From Lenisia limosa (lineage: Eukaryota > Breviatea), in the NCBI GenBank assembly GCA_001655205.1, contig LPNZ01006633.1:1-51485 (forward strand): 51,485 nt of DNA, given 5' to 3'. Positions within the stretch are counted from its first letter, which is position 1; each line of letters opens with the position of its first letter. Below, piece after piece: positions 1 to 10,569 of this stretch. The position numbers were made by a program, and so were the translations under genes. The notes under the pieces were generated by a model. The model was not told the origin of the DNA and made no database searches. It was given only the letters and a program-made list of their open reading frames with translations.

Positions 1-735
1 CGTCCACATCATCACGCTTATAAGAGATATTGGTTTATAGTATAATATTAATTCACCATGAGCAAAATGCACGGACCGTTAAGAGGAACTTAGTTTCGGG
101 TAGTCTTTCGTTTTTGGCCAAGCTCTCATCCAGCCAGTCACGCGTGACAATATGGATTGCCGTCCTAAATTATAAAGTCACTTTAAAATGGCGTTCAAAC
201 CTTTCATTTTCGGCATTTAAACTTCGAGCAAAAGCAAGTTTGTCCTAGAAAATCAAACTGATAGAAGATGACTGACACACACACACAAAAAGGAACATAA
301 CTTTTCCTTGTCAAATATTATTTTCTCTTTCAAAATCCACCAACGCCAAAAGGATGGTCAATAACCAGATGTGTACATTGGCGGTCTAAAGAAGGAGAGT
401 ATGTCCCGTCCCCCTCTTTCACTTTCTGAATAATCTCCGGGAGTTCTTCCCTCCACTACTGGGTGAGAAAAGCAATTAAATTATGTTAGAGTAAAAAAAA
501 TAGTAATCTAAATAGTTTAAAGAGTAATAAAAATGATGTGTTTTCAAAATACAAAGAATGACGTTTGATGAATAGGGAGGAGCGTCTTAGGAAAGACTCC
601 AGAAAAATTTGAAAAAAAAAACCTGATATTGAGTGACCTTTCAGAAAAACAGCGTATATCGTTTGGATATTTTTTATTTGACCCAGAGCTCACATTTGAC
701 CCAGAGATCTTCAAACCAGTGAAAGGACCAGACAT
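1..735 (-). CDS. BRCT-domain protein, N-terminal part (runs off the window edge)
   Basis: A BRCT domain starts at the first residue, an arrangement known from TopBP1/Dpb11/Rad4-type checkpoint scaffolds that bind phosphoproteins in the nucleus; that specific family is only an inference. Exons read 735-694 (MSGPFTGLKISGSN), 455-345 (contains GTYSPSLDRQCTHLVID), 244-201 and 164 downward (contains IVTRDWLDESL). The order glycine-turn strand, CTHLV strand, then W-containing last helix (DWLDES) is the BRCT signature. Introns are 456-693 (about 238 nt, with a gtgagc donor), 245-344 and 165-200 (36 nt), and all phases agree. The last visible exon ends near a gtccgt donor at about position 75, so the remaining domains lie outside the window. 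The ATG at 735 is the first in-frame Met and directly precedes the domain. Confidence 0.72.
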
Positions 736-1140
736 CTCAATCAGACACCCTCCCTCCTCAAGGCCTTCAAACGATTAAAGAACTGAGACTACCGTCAGGG
801 GGATGATATATGTTTTATAGAGAAATCAAAACAAGACCACTTAGGGCCATGTATGCCAGGGGACGAGCACTGAACAACTGTGAAGTGATAAGGGATTGAG
901 AAAACTCTAGAAATGGACGGAGTGTCAACAGAAACCCAAATAAATGTTAATTTTGAAACAATCTAATGTGGGAAGAGGTGGAAGAGGAGACAAAGACAAG
1001 AAAAAAGGGCAAAAAAGGGCGCTTAAAATACAGATCATATAGATCGAAATTGTTTAGCCCAAAAACATTTTCCCCAATTTTTCAATGGGAGTAGTAGTTG
1101 TTTTGCTTGCATCAGTTTAGTAGTTTGCAGTTATTGTTAA
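736..1140. other. Intergenic, probable divergent promoter region
   Basis: About 400 nt between the BRCT gene start (735, minus strand) and the first coding exon seen on the plus strand. I see no convincing exon. A purine-rich stretch near 967-1015 has a short ATG frame that I could not connect to anything. An upstream first exon of the following plus-strand gene may be hidden here. Confidence 0.4.
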
Positions 1141-1200
1141 GAAAACCTGAGAATAAAGAACTTTTCTGGGAAGTATATTTCTGGCATTCCTGCTCTGACT

Positions 1201-4166
1201 ATGCCGTCCCCAGGCATTCTTGACCCGAGTCTGATTGCATGTGATACATACGGACATGCTATCCTGGACAAGCTTGACGGACTTGGCGTTGTTGCCTCAG
1301 CACTGGGCGTTGACCGAGTACCGATATACAAGGGTGTAAATGTAAGTTATTGCCCCTCTCCTCCTTGTACTATACCTAACAATATAGAAAATTATATATA
1401 TATAAAGTTTTTTATTTTTATTTTGAATTTCCAGGTTGTTGGTTCATCAGAAACCATCTACACAAGAGACTTTATCAAAGGAGAACTTTGCTACTTGGTG
1501 AGTTGAGGCAATTAAAAAGGAGATCAACTTCTCTCACGTTCTAGGTCAATAGCGCAACCTTGATTGATGTTCCTGAAACAGGAAAACTGGTGTCCAGGAG
1601 CGAATCCACGCTTGACCCAAACTCTCTTCGAGTGTGTGGTTGTTTTTAGTAATGGAGAGAGAGAATAGTATAACATTTTTCTGGTAATATTGATGATATA
1701 GTTTGTAGAATGTATCCCAAAGCCATTATCACCGTTAATCAGTTTTTACTGTGTAGGTTTTCAGCCACGTATCATCAAGACTTGTAACAAGGTCGAATCT
1801 AACCAGAGTTAACAAGACCTCCATTACCTTTCTTGAAACTTGTGAAGGATTCGCAAATGGGTGTTATGAAATTATTGAAGATGAAGGATTTGGTATGTCG
1901 AGGCTATAGAACGCAAACTATGTGGTCCATTTCATTTGATGAAGACACCATTATTTTACCATAAGTAACTTCTCAGAGGGCCTCGGAGAATTAGAGCGCT
2001 CTGTTTGGAGAGTCGAGGCAGCGCCTGGCTTCCTCTGTGAAGGTATAGTCCACTCTTGTTCTTTTTTACGATCAGTCCACTGTTGTGCTTTTTTACGATT
2101 TAGGATCGGACCGTCTCCTTCAACGTATCCTAGCAGCTAATCCGTCGAACATTGCTGACCTCCTTCCGGCAACTTTCTGGGGTGTCGCTAAAAGTGGAAA
2201 GGTTTGGATTTGTAGTTGTAGTTCACTGTAACTTCACAGATTGCTCTGACCGAGTATTCATCCGACATGATCCCTTTACCCGCGTCCGCTACCGCCGCCA
2301 AAACAGGTTCCACTACCCTTATCGCCCTTCCGTCCTCCTCCTCCGACTCTTCTTCTGATGCTTCAAGTATGAGGCCTTGTTGGTCAACCAGAGTTGCAGG
2401 AGATGTCTTACCATTCAGATTCCCCACGTCTTTCTGTTGGTCCTTCTGTTTCTGTCGCACCTGTAGGCTGTAAATCTCTCACTCTGGGTTATTTTTTTTT
2501 GTATAATATAATATGAACCTTTCTCTCAGTATCCCTATAGTTTCACGATTTACCCTATTTGCTTTACCGTAAAGTCTGTTGCGTCCTTGAATAACACTAT
2601 TGCCTTCCAAGTGCCTACAAACTCCCCCACACCACACGGTGAAAAAGGTGAGTTGGGGATAAATCGCGTTCAGACGAGATTTGGCTTCCCTGCAAAAAAC
2701 ATGACACTTATATAAATTCCCATGGTTTTCCACCCGTTGAAATCCCCCACATAACCAGTCAAATAATCAATTCTGACCCCACAGTCGACTTACAAGACGT
2801 TATGACCCTAAAGAGAACCGTCACCATAAACCAGCCCTGTATGTTGGGACAACGGTTTAAATTATTTGTGCCATATGTCATGACATTTGTAGCGGACGAA
2901 GTCTCAGTATCCGAACTGAAGACGGTGTCAAGTGGTGAGAGTCTTAGGCCAACTCGTTTTTGTTCTGAAATATGATATTTTTTGTTGAGTGCAATTGCTA
3001 ACATTGAAGGAGGGAGTAGTCGAGACCTTCGGGCACCTTCTTCTTTAGCCACGCGGCCATCAGGTGAGGGCTGACTATGTGCGGCCATTTGCTTAGTTAG
3101 TGCATGACGATACGCCCTTTACATTTGAAGGTGGTGACAGTCAGGAGTGGGTCTCCTGGAGGAATGCGAAATCATTATTGTGTCAGGTATGTACGTAAAC
3201 ATGAGGGTCTTTCATTTACTTATTTAGAGGGACACTGAGACTCCTTACATCTATTACCTCTTGAGATCAGAGATTTTATCACTACAAGAATCTTCAAGCT
3301 CCTCTTCTGGTAAGGTCAACATGACAGGTTTGACATCCAAGATGATGAAAGTGAGACAGGCCCCACCACGCCGCAACCCGGCTTTGAGATCATCAATTTT
3401 GACGACGTCGTACCTTTTCCGCTCAGTAGGCTGACTGAGGGGGGGTCGTACCTGTTCCGCTCAGTAGGCTGACTGAGGGGGGTCGTACCTGTTCCGCTCA
3501 GTCGGCTGACTGAGGGGGGTCGTACCTGTTCCGCTCAGTAGGCTGACTGAGGGGGTCGTACCTGTTCCGCTCAGTAGGCTGACTGAGGTGGGGTCATTAC
3601 AGTCGTATGGTACTGTTTCAAATATTAGTTAGGGTTTTCTGTAAATATCCTCATTCACATTCCCCACACCAGCCACCCAATGACGAAGTACTCAGTAGTA
3701 TCCTTCTCTTTATGATCAAGGGGTCTCCAAGAAGACGGCAGAAATCAGGCCCGGCCGCGTACCTGACAAAGACGGAAACGTACCTCGTGTGGATATCACG
3801 CTCAAACAAAAGCAACGCCAACGCGCGTCTGATTTGAAAGCTCAGCACATGACTTACATGAAAGACCACCCGGTAAGATCAAACCATATTGGACACCGCT
3901 AACCACACTAGGAAGTTGACGCGCTTCTTTCTTCTTTTTTGGTGCAGGTCCTTGCTGAAAGGCCTAAAGACATTTGTGATTTCGCCTCTTCGTATGTGGC
4001 TATCTGTCCACAGGATTTCGTATATTACATGAACTATGCATACTATATTGATACTGGTATATATTACTTACTGATGCAGTGTTTCTTTTCTTATTTTGTA
4101 GGTATTTTGCCCCTTTCAAGCCCTCCGTCGCTCTTGTATAAATATTCATATATTGTACTAATGTAG
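1201..4166 (+). CDS. Unknown multi-exon protein with possible C-terminal DPY30/RIIa-like helices
   Basis: I do not recognise this protein. At least twelve small exons join with good GT-AG borders, for example around 1141-1338 (DPSLIACDTYGHAILDKLDG), 1435-1497, 1756-1893, 2103-2200, 2239-2366, 2392-2445, 2529-2647, 2786-2931, 3219-3311 and 3948-4057. The middle is Ser/Thr-rich (SSSSDSSSDASS), with hydrophobic beta-like segments. The C-terminal exons contain HPVLAERPKDICDFASSYV, whose pattern resembles the short helical dimerisation motif of DPY30/RIIa-type proteins; this is weak. The first in-frame Met is at 1201, but the open frame reaches back to 1141, so an upstream exon is likely. The intron at 2367-2391 is only 25 nt, and the intron at about 3407-3603 holds a minisatellite. 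The stop is 4164-4166 if the last intron joins in phase 1; an alternative join stops near 4133. Confidence 0.5.
2367..2391 (+). other. Candidate 25-nt spliceosomal intron
   Basis: Sequence runs from gtatga to accag. Removing it joins a Ser-rich frame (ending DSSSDASS) to an open frame (KLQEMSYHSDSPRLSVG) that reaches a gtaggc donor near 2446. Retaining it keeps another frame open to a stop at 2473. It is inferred from reading frame only. Confidence 0.45.
3407..3593 (+). repeat. Minisatellite, five copies of a 36-38 bp unit
   Basis: Copies begin at 3407, 3445, 3482, 3519 and 3555. The unit begins gtcgtacctgttccgctcag and continues with taggctgactgag plus a run of G. Copies differ by one base in places and by the length of the G run. 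It lies immediately after an exon ending in INFDD and before a ttacag acceptor near 3603, so it probably fills an intron. Each copy carries GT, a ctgac branch-like motif and AG. Confidence 0.85.
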
Positions 4167-4269
4167 TTTTTGTCTGTATGAAGCCATAAAAGGTGAAGAA
4201 ATAAATATGTACTAGATTTAGACCCTAAACGAAAAAAACAGGAACAATAAAAAACAACATACACACGCA

Positions 4270-7200
4270 TCATGGTTCAGTAGCCTCAGTTAATATCACA
4301 GGACTAGGCTTTCGAGAGCTGGAACTTTCACTGAATGTTGCGTCTTTCCCCTCTTCTTTGTCATTCATCTTCTCTTCACCCTTCTCTTCTGCTACTTCTT
4401 TCATATCTTTCTTCTCTTCCTCCATCTCTTTTTTCTCTTCCTTCACTTCCTCCTTCTCTTTTTTTTCTTCCTTCTCTTCCTCCTTTTCTTCTTTCACTTC
4501 CTCCTTCTCTTCTTTCCCCTCCTCTTTCTCATCCTTGGCCTTTTCTTTCTCTTTTTTCTCTTCCTCTTCCTTGTTCTTATCATCATCAATTTCAATGGTT
4601 ACATCTAGAGAATCGACACGCTCATCATCCGCAACATCACCGCTTTCTTTTGCCGGACTCAAATGCCTGTGGTGATAAGTCTGCAAAACACAAATAAAAT
4701 TAAAAAGTATCTGATGTCGCGTCAAGTATCATAATGGACAACTCACGTTTCAACCGCCTCATCCACAACATCCACAAATCGGACTTTCTCTGCAGTGCGA
4801 TGTGGTAAACCTAATACCGTCAACAAAATACGTGAAATCATTCCTTCTTTCAACCATCCCCACCCTCTTCATCAGAGTCTTCCTTGTGATTGTGCAGCTG
4901 CCTCCTCCTATCTTTGCTCGTTCTCATAGGTGCCTCCAACCTGATTGGTTACACTGAGCCTACCGGGCACAAAAAAAAAAAAGTCAAGGCAAAAAATAAC
5001 CTGACATAAATACCCAACTGAAGAGCTTGTAAAACCCACTTTTCGAGGCGCTGATCCGCCAGACTAGGGTTGCCAAGAACTCGCGACATGAAGTTGCGAA
5101 ATCTGAAGGTTAGTGAGCTGGATAAAGAGTAACCGTAACATAGATATTGCTATCCAAAAGACAAGCGATTATAACACTTTTCCAAGGACCAACCTTTTGC
5201 CATAAAAATGGGGCTCAACAGCTGATATTCCGTTCTGGGGAAAATGAGAAATGATACTTGAACACTAAAGCAAAAGGCACTCAAGTCTGCTTTGCTAAAG
5301 TACGTGTAGTATATGTGGAAAAGAGAGTACTTCGCACCTTGTCATGCTTGATACTCTTGAATGCGTGCTCAAACTTCTTGGTAGCGTTGTATGGTTGAAG
5401 GAAGTCTATGATGGACACAAAATAGAGTTCACCGTGGTTATCACGTCGGTTGCTTTGGTCTGTGGCCCTAAAGCCGCCATTGTCCTGGTAGAACACTGAC
5501 TGTAGTTGTCTGGTTCATTAGATGGAAACAACATTCATTGGAAACAACGAGCCTACTCTGGATGGGGCTGAGACGGAAGACGATAGGATGAGTCGAATTG
5601 TTTGACACGTGCAGATGCGAGGGGGGTGGTGGAGGAGGCCTGCAAAAGAGTGAGGACGAATAATAGTCAGAACATGTTGGTTCGATAAATAGTGATCACA
5701 GATAAGAGAGAAATGGACTTTATCAACAAACCTGTGGAGAAGTCGGTGTAATGGCTTCGATGTTAGCCAGTTCGTTTTCTTCTGTCTACAACCATCAGCA
5801 TTTATGCCGAAACAAGAAATGAGTGCAGGTTTTTTTTCCTGACTGTATTAGTCCAAACACACATTACACAATAAATTTTCACTCCTTCAATACTCAGCTC
5901 ATACAGTTTTCTGTGCGGTTCCCGTAAACATACATATGATATGCATAGTCTGTTATATCAAAGTTAAAAACCTGTTCAAAATACAGACCTCTGCTCTTAT
6001 CATGCAACCTACCTGATAGAAGACAGAAAGTCCTCGTGAGCGAGCTGGTCTTGATGAAACGCGGGGGTCGTGAATTCCGATCAGCAAAGAGTAATCCATA
6101 ATCTAAAGTTTCATCAGAATCTGATGAAAGCCACAGCTTCATAATGAGTTGCCTCCAAAGGACCCACATTATGGTCTTCAAGGAATTGAGAGTCGAGAGT
6201 GATTTGGTCCATGAGAGCCCTAGCTTTCAGCGGACCCAAGTTGAGGTCCCTGTCAAAGTCCAAGTCCTACACAGTAAGTCGGAGCTATGCCCTCCGGTCT
6301 GAACAAGACCCCAGTATTATTGAAGGGACACCTTAAGCCAAACATTTGTCTTTCATACCTTCATAACACATCCCTTCTTCCGTGATTCGTCTTTTGTTTG
6401 CCGCCCAACATAGGAGCCCTGGATAATCACTAAAGAAAAGAGAGACAAGATGAGACAAGGAGAGAAGCTGTAAATGTTTTGAGATGCGAAAGAAAAAAAC
6501 AAACTTACCTTCAGATCATAAGTCTCGTTCAGGTCAATGTTGGGAGGAAACAAATTGCCCATGATCACGAAGTGGGTCTTAGTACCCTTGTAGCCTTTAA
6601 CCCGATGAAGACCGTAGAACCGCGTCAAAAGTGTGTTGCGGTGTTGGCAAACATGCTAAAGAGGTCACCAACATCAAATTGTTTTACCGCGTAGTAGTCG
6701 GGAAGAATTTGTCTCAGGAACTTTGACTCAGCCTTTGTTAGCGTTTTAATGATAAATCGCATATCTGAAGAGAAGAAAAAGTCCGAGCCAGATCTGCAGT
6801 AGTGAGAAAGAAAATAATGATTATGTTGGAATACTGTAAACAGAAGCTGTCAAAGAGCTCACTTTGAATTGGTGGACATTTCCATGAGAATGTACTCTGA
6901 TGTTAAAGAAATCTAAGAGAGTTACTAATTAACAAAAAAAGATATCTTACCATATAATCAGCAGCATCCAAGCCAAATCTTTCACGAAGCTTCTTAAAGA
7001 TAATGGGCCTGGAATATGAAAACAGCTCAGCCAAAGAGTGAACCCACATGTAGTCTTTAAATTTGAAATCGTACTTCTTCGTGGCCACTGTGACCCTACT
7101 GCCGCCTGTCCTGAAGATTGTGAAAAGGGTACGACATATCTTATCAGGAACATGGAACCGAAGTGAACTGAAACTTTGAATCGAATAAATAAAAGATAAC

Positions 7201-7824
7201 GATCTGTGGTGTTGTGTAAAGCACGGGAAAGGGATGACTAGTACTCCACCATCATTAAAGTTTGCTAGGTTCACTATGCCTCACAGAGGCATTGGCCACC
7301 CCACTGACCTATTGAAAGACAACTTATTTTTGGTCTTGAAGTCTTCTGTCTCAACTTCACGTCCCTGTTCAGCACTGATTTTTCCAACCTACACTGGTAA
7401 CCCAGTAAGAACGGTCCAAGTACACAGAATAAAAACATAATATCAAAAAAAAAAGAAAAAGTAACAACTACAGCAAGTTGACAATTTACTTGGATGGAAT
7501 GACCCAACAAACAGTTGTTCTAATTCCATTGAGCATATCGTACATTAACTCATATTTGGCATGGGTAGGGTCTTTGATCAACTTGCGTTTATCCTTCTTA
7601 GACTGAGGGTGTGAACAAAAAAAAAAGCCAGAAAGAGATAGCCACCTGGGTTCCTTCTGAATGATCTTCATCGTGCTAAAAGGGTGTAAGAAAGGCAAAG
7701 GAGGGTCAAGGCCAACTTGTTTTGAATCATCTTTGTCCTTCTTCTTCTTATCCCGCTTCTTCCGGGCCTTCTGATGTGTCTCAGAGTCCGAAGATACTGG
7801 TGATTCCTGATTACTTGCCGCCAT
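4270..7824 (-). CDS. Phosphatidylinositol phosphate kinase (PIP4K/PIP5K family)
   Basis: Phosphorylates phosphatidylinositol monophosphates to PIP2 at membranes; the exact substrate class cannot be told by eye. The start at 7824 (MAASNQES) is followed by a Lys/Asp-rich leader. Family landmarks then appear in order: ELMYDMLNGIRTTVGKIS, DFKFKDYM, GLDAADYM, MRFIIKTL (nucleotide-binding lysine), NTLLTRFYGLHRVKG, FVIMGNLFP, YDLKGSYVGR, the catalytic-loop motif IMDYSLLIGIHD, then YFVSIIDFLQPYN and ISAVEPHFYGKRF. About thirteen exons join in phase, and introns include 6656-6687 (32 nt) and 7009-7047 (39 nt). After the kinase fold comes a tail of Glu/Lys repeats (about 4380-4580) ending VILTEATEP, stop TGA 4270-4272. 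The tail has low complexity and no recognised domain. The next gene's stop lies about 100 nt away in convergent orientation. Confidence 0.93.
6656..6687 (-). other. 32-nt intron in the PIP kinase gene
   Basis: On the minus strand it runs from gtaaaac to ctctttag. Its removal restores the conserved family string DYYAHVCQHRNTLLTRFYG across the junction; retaining it puts a stop before TRFYG. The protein family therefore supports it strongly. Confidence 0.85.
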
Positions 7825-8238
7825 ACCACTATACTACCTTCAGAAACTCTTTCCGTTCCTCAATAAAAGATCATACCACTTCTTCTAAAATCCCTGTTTC
7901 CCTGCATACAGATTGCAAACAGATAGAAGAAAATCGGACGATCACACAATTACACTATGCAGGTGGGCAGGTGGAAGAAAGAAAATAATAAAATTTCCAA
8001 AATATATAAAAAGAATCTGGGGGTACGGTATTCATTCCTACTTGTCACGTCTTCATATCAAAACTTTCTGACACTATTCCTAGACTTCTAGACTTGTCTT
8101 AGACCAATTCCATTATTTCATCTATAATCTTATTGAACTTGGAGTGGAATTGGCTTGGACTCGAAGGCATTGTCCTGAATTTGCTATTTGACATTTCATT
8201 TCATTTCTATTTGTAACCTTTTCCTTGTTTGGTTTTAA
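7825..8238. other. Intergenic, upstream of the PIP kinase
   Basis: About 410 nt, AT-rich. No exon with supported splice borders was seen. It should contain the PIP kinase promoter on the minus strand. No clear TATA box was recognised next to 7824. Confidence 0.4.
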
Positions 8239-8421
8239 ATGAACTATGAAGGCCAGATGAAGGCCCCAAAAGATCCTTTGTGGGAAACTGGGAAAGTGTT
8301 GGAAAATATGGCAAAAGCAATTGGGATCAAACACTTTAAAGGAAATCGCTGTCAAATTGAACGCTACCCAAGTGACTACAATGATGTGATGATATCATTA
8401 AAAAAAAAAAAAAAAAAAAAA
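8239..8421 (+). CDS. Possible small ORF running into an assembly gap
   Basis: An ATG at 8239 opens 54 codons with a protein-like composition (PLWETGKVLENMAKAIGIKH, then ERYPSDYNDVMISL) before an A tract and a gap. I do not recognise it; a faint resemblance to SRP19 (RYPSDY next to a beta-like end) is not enough to name it. It overlaps the predicted last exon of the minus-strand acidic gene on the opposite strand, so one of the two may be wrong. The frame may resume after the gap and stop near 8516. Confidence 0.3.
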
Positions 8422-10350
8422 NNNNNNNNNNNNNNNNNNNNNNNNNNNNNNNNNNNNNNNNNNNNNNNNNNNNNNNNNNNTGTGTCACCTAATATAATGA
8501 TTGGAGTGGATAATTGAACTATGACGTACCTGGGTTGGATGCTTATCAAGTTGGTCAAGGTAATGTGTCATTGCGGCTTCAATAGTGACAGGATGCTGCA
8601 AATGTTAAAAATGAAACTAATACGAAGGGCCCCATACTTTTTTGACTTGGCTCTTCCACTCAGTATCAGATGTCTAAATATTGTTATCATGACTACAGTT
8701 TTCTGATTTACCTCTTCCTCTTCAGGTTTCATCTTATCCTCTTTTTCTTCTTCTTGCTCTACTGCCATTTCCACATCACTCTATTTCATGAGTACTTTGA
8801 AAAACCCACCTCCAAATCCTCAGGCACTCCGTCATCTTCTGCTTCTTCGCTTTCTGCATCACTCAAAGATATGTCAACTAAACGCTGTCAAAAGCTGTTT
8901 CAAATATTACCATCATCCATGTCCTGGAGGTCTTCAATAGTTGCAATATCGTTGACATTTAGTTCATTGGACGTGTTCAACGTTTCAAGAGTTGCATTTT
9001 CAAGAAGAGCCTTGACCTAAAGTGTAATATATTACTACAGGAATTAAAAACTGAAAATAGCACTGATAACTTTATAGTCTAATAAATACACCGCCAAACG
9101 TAATCGTCAACTTCGTCAAACATTTCCAGGTCGGGATCACTCATAACATCTACATCAACCTGAAATGTAATTGAAGTTGAGAAATCAAAGTAAAAACCAA
9201 ACGCCGCTGACAATTCTCTGTTCAACCTCTTGGACGAATGGTACCTCATGACATAAGTCTTCCATAGCCAATACATCTTCCTCATATTCAACCTGGTTGT
9301 TAAATTGTATTGTAATCCTACTGGTGGTGGTGGTGATGCGGCCTTTTCTTTTTTACTCGGTACAGCCTAGCAGAGTTAACTTTACTAACAAACTTACAAG
9401 TTCATTTTTAAAGATCTCAGGGAATTCCTTCATTCGTTTGTAGTACAAACTCTCTAGTTTCAGAATGAAATCAGCCTGGGTATTACACTCCGAAAATGGA
9501 ACTTTACCTGAAGACTAACAAGCCCAGCGTGATGCATCAGCTTGTTGGTTATCTCCAACTACAATGAAATTACACTATACTCTAATAAACCCCTAACTTC
9601 TTCGTTGTATTCTCTGTCTTCATCTTCCAAGGAGGAGCCGTCCCCGGCATCACCATCTTTTTCTTCCTCACTGTCTTTCTCGTTTATCACATCGGACACG
9701 AATGCTAACTCTGCACCTTCGGGTTCTGTTTGCTTCACAATATCATCCAATTCACTTTCAATTTTTTTCATGTGCTTTTTGATCTACAATAGTAAGAAAA
9801 ACCACATATATCACCTCAATTGCTTCTGGAGGCTCTGGCGGGGAATAAGCAGGACTGTAATCTCCCGGTCTAAGGAAATGAATGAGGTTACCGCCCGCTA
9901 ACCCTGGGGATGGATTCGAGTCTTGTGGGTCGAAATCATCTGGACTTGGAAAAAACGTGGGTCCAGACTAGGGGGTTAAGGAAGATACGGACATACCACA
10001 CTGAGGGCAGCCATACTACTCGATACTATTATAGCAAGAAAATTGTGTCAGATTGGGAATGGGATTATGTATGGTTCACTAATAAATTCACTAGTCCGCT
10101 TATTCTCTCAGATTAATATCACTAACTTTTGAAACAAGACAAATCTATTTAAAATATATACAAAAGTCAAAAAACGAAAAGAGTTCAAAAAGAGTGGGCT
10201 GGACTTACCAAATAAGGCAATGAGATTCATTTCCGTCAATTGTGAAGCCGCCTCCTCAATTGTCCATTGAAGGTTGTTACCATTTAAAAGAAGAAAGCAT
10301 TTAAGAATCAAAGAAGGACAGAAGAGAGACAGAAGCACACGGGACATCAC
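8364..10350 (-). CDS. Acidic, coiled protein of unknown function
   Basis: Not recognised. Exons join in phase with introns of 31 nt (9784-9814) and 33 nt (9870-9902), among others. Readable segments in order: EEAASQLTEMNLIALFG, GPTFFPSPDDFDPQDSNPSP, DYSPAYSPPEPPEAIE, KKHMKKIESELDDIVKQTEP, a Glu/Asp stretch, LMHHAGLVSLQADFILKLES, YYKRMKEFPEIFKNEL, VDVMSDPDLEMFDEVDDYVW, LVDISLSDAESEEAEDDG, then KEDKMKPEEEE and MTHYLDQLDKHPTQ. After a gtacgt donor the gene probably crosses a gap and ends SLG at 8364-8366 behind a poly-T/ttgtag acceptor. The start near 10350 (MMS) is uncertain. The many acidic Ser sites suggest a phosphorylated nuclear or cytosolic protein, but that is inference. It lies divergent to the SKI3-like gene, 219 nt away. 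Confidence 0.55.
8422..8480. other. Assembly gap (N run)
   Basis: 59 N directly after 21 or more A. It falls inside the predicted 3' intron of the acidic minus-strand gene. Confidence 0.99.
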
Positions 10351-10569
10351 CTGTGGTGATCTATGATATATATAACCTATGGATGCACCTCGAAAGAACC
10401 CTGGTTTTCGTTTTTAGTCCTCTATATTTTTCCATTCCCCCTTTCCCCTTTCCACCTCTCTTCCCCTCTTATATCTTGTAATAAATGATCCTAATTTAAT
10501 ATAAACGGGGAATGAAGGTGAAATATTGATTAGAGCGATTAGTTCTCAACACTAATATCTGATAGGAAG
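10351..10569. promoter_or_regulatory. Divergent promoter, acidic gene / SKI3-like gene
   Basis: Only 219 nt separate the two opposed start codons. The spacer has pyrimidine-rich tracts (10421-10470) and an AT-rich stretch (10480-10510). No defined motif is claimed. Confidence 0.4.

Noticed and set aside
576-778. Plus-strand frame (FLFDPELTFDPEIFKPVKG) ending in TAA at 776-778, looking like a gene's 3' end
   Set aside because: The minus strand over the same bases forms exon 1 of a BRCT domain whose later exons join in phase, so the plus frame is more likely a shadow.
3407-3593. CRISPR-like direct repeats
   Set aside because: The units are directly adjacent with no unique spacers, and the context is a eukaryotic intron.
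4335-4697. Leu/Ser/Pro-rich plus-strand frames
   Set aside because: They are the antisense of the Glu/Lys-repeat tail of the PIP kinase.
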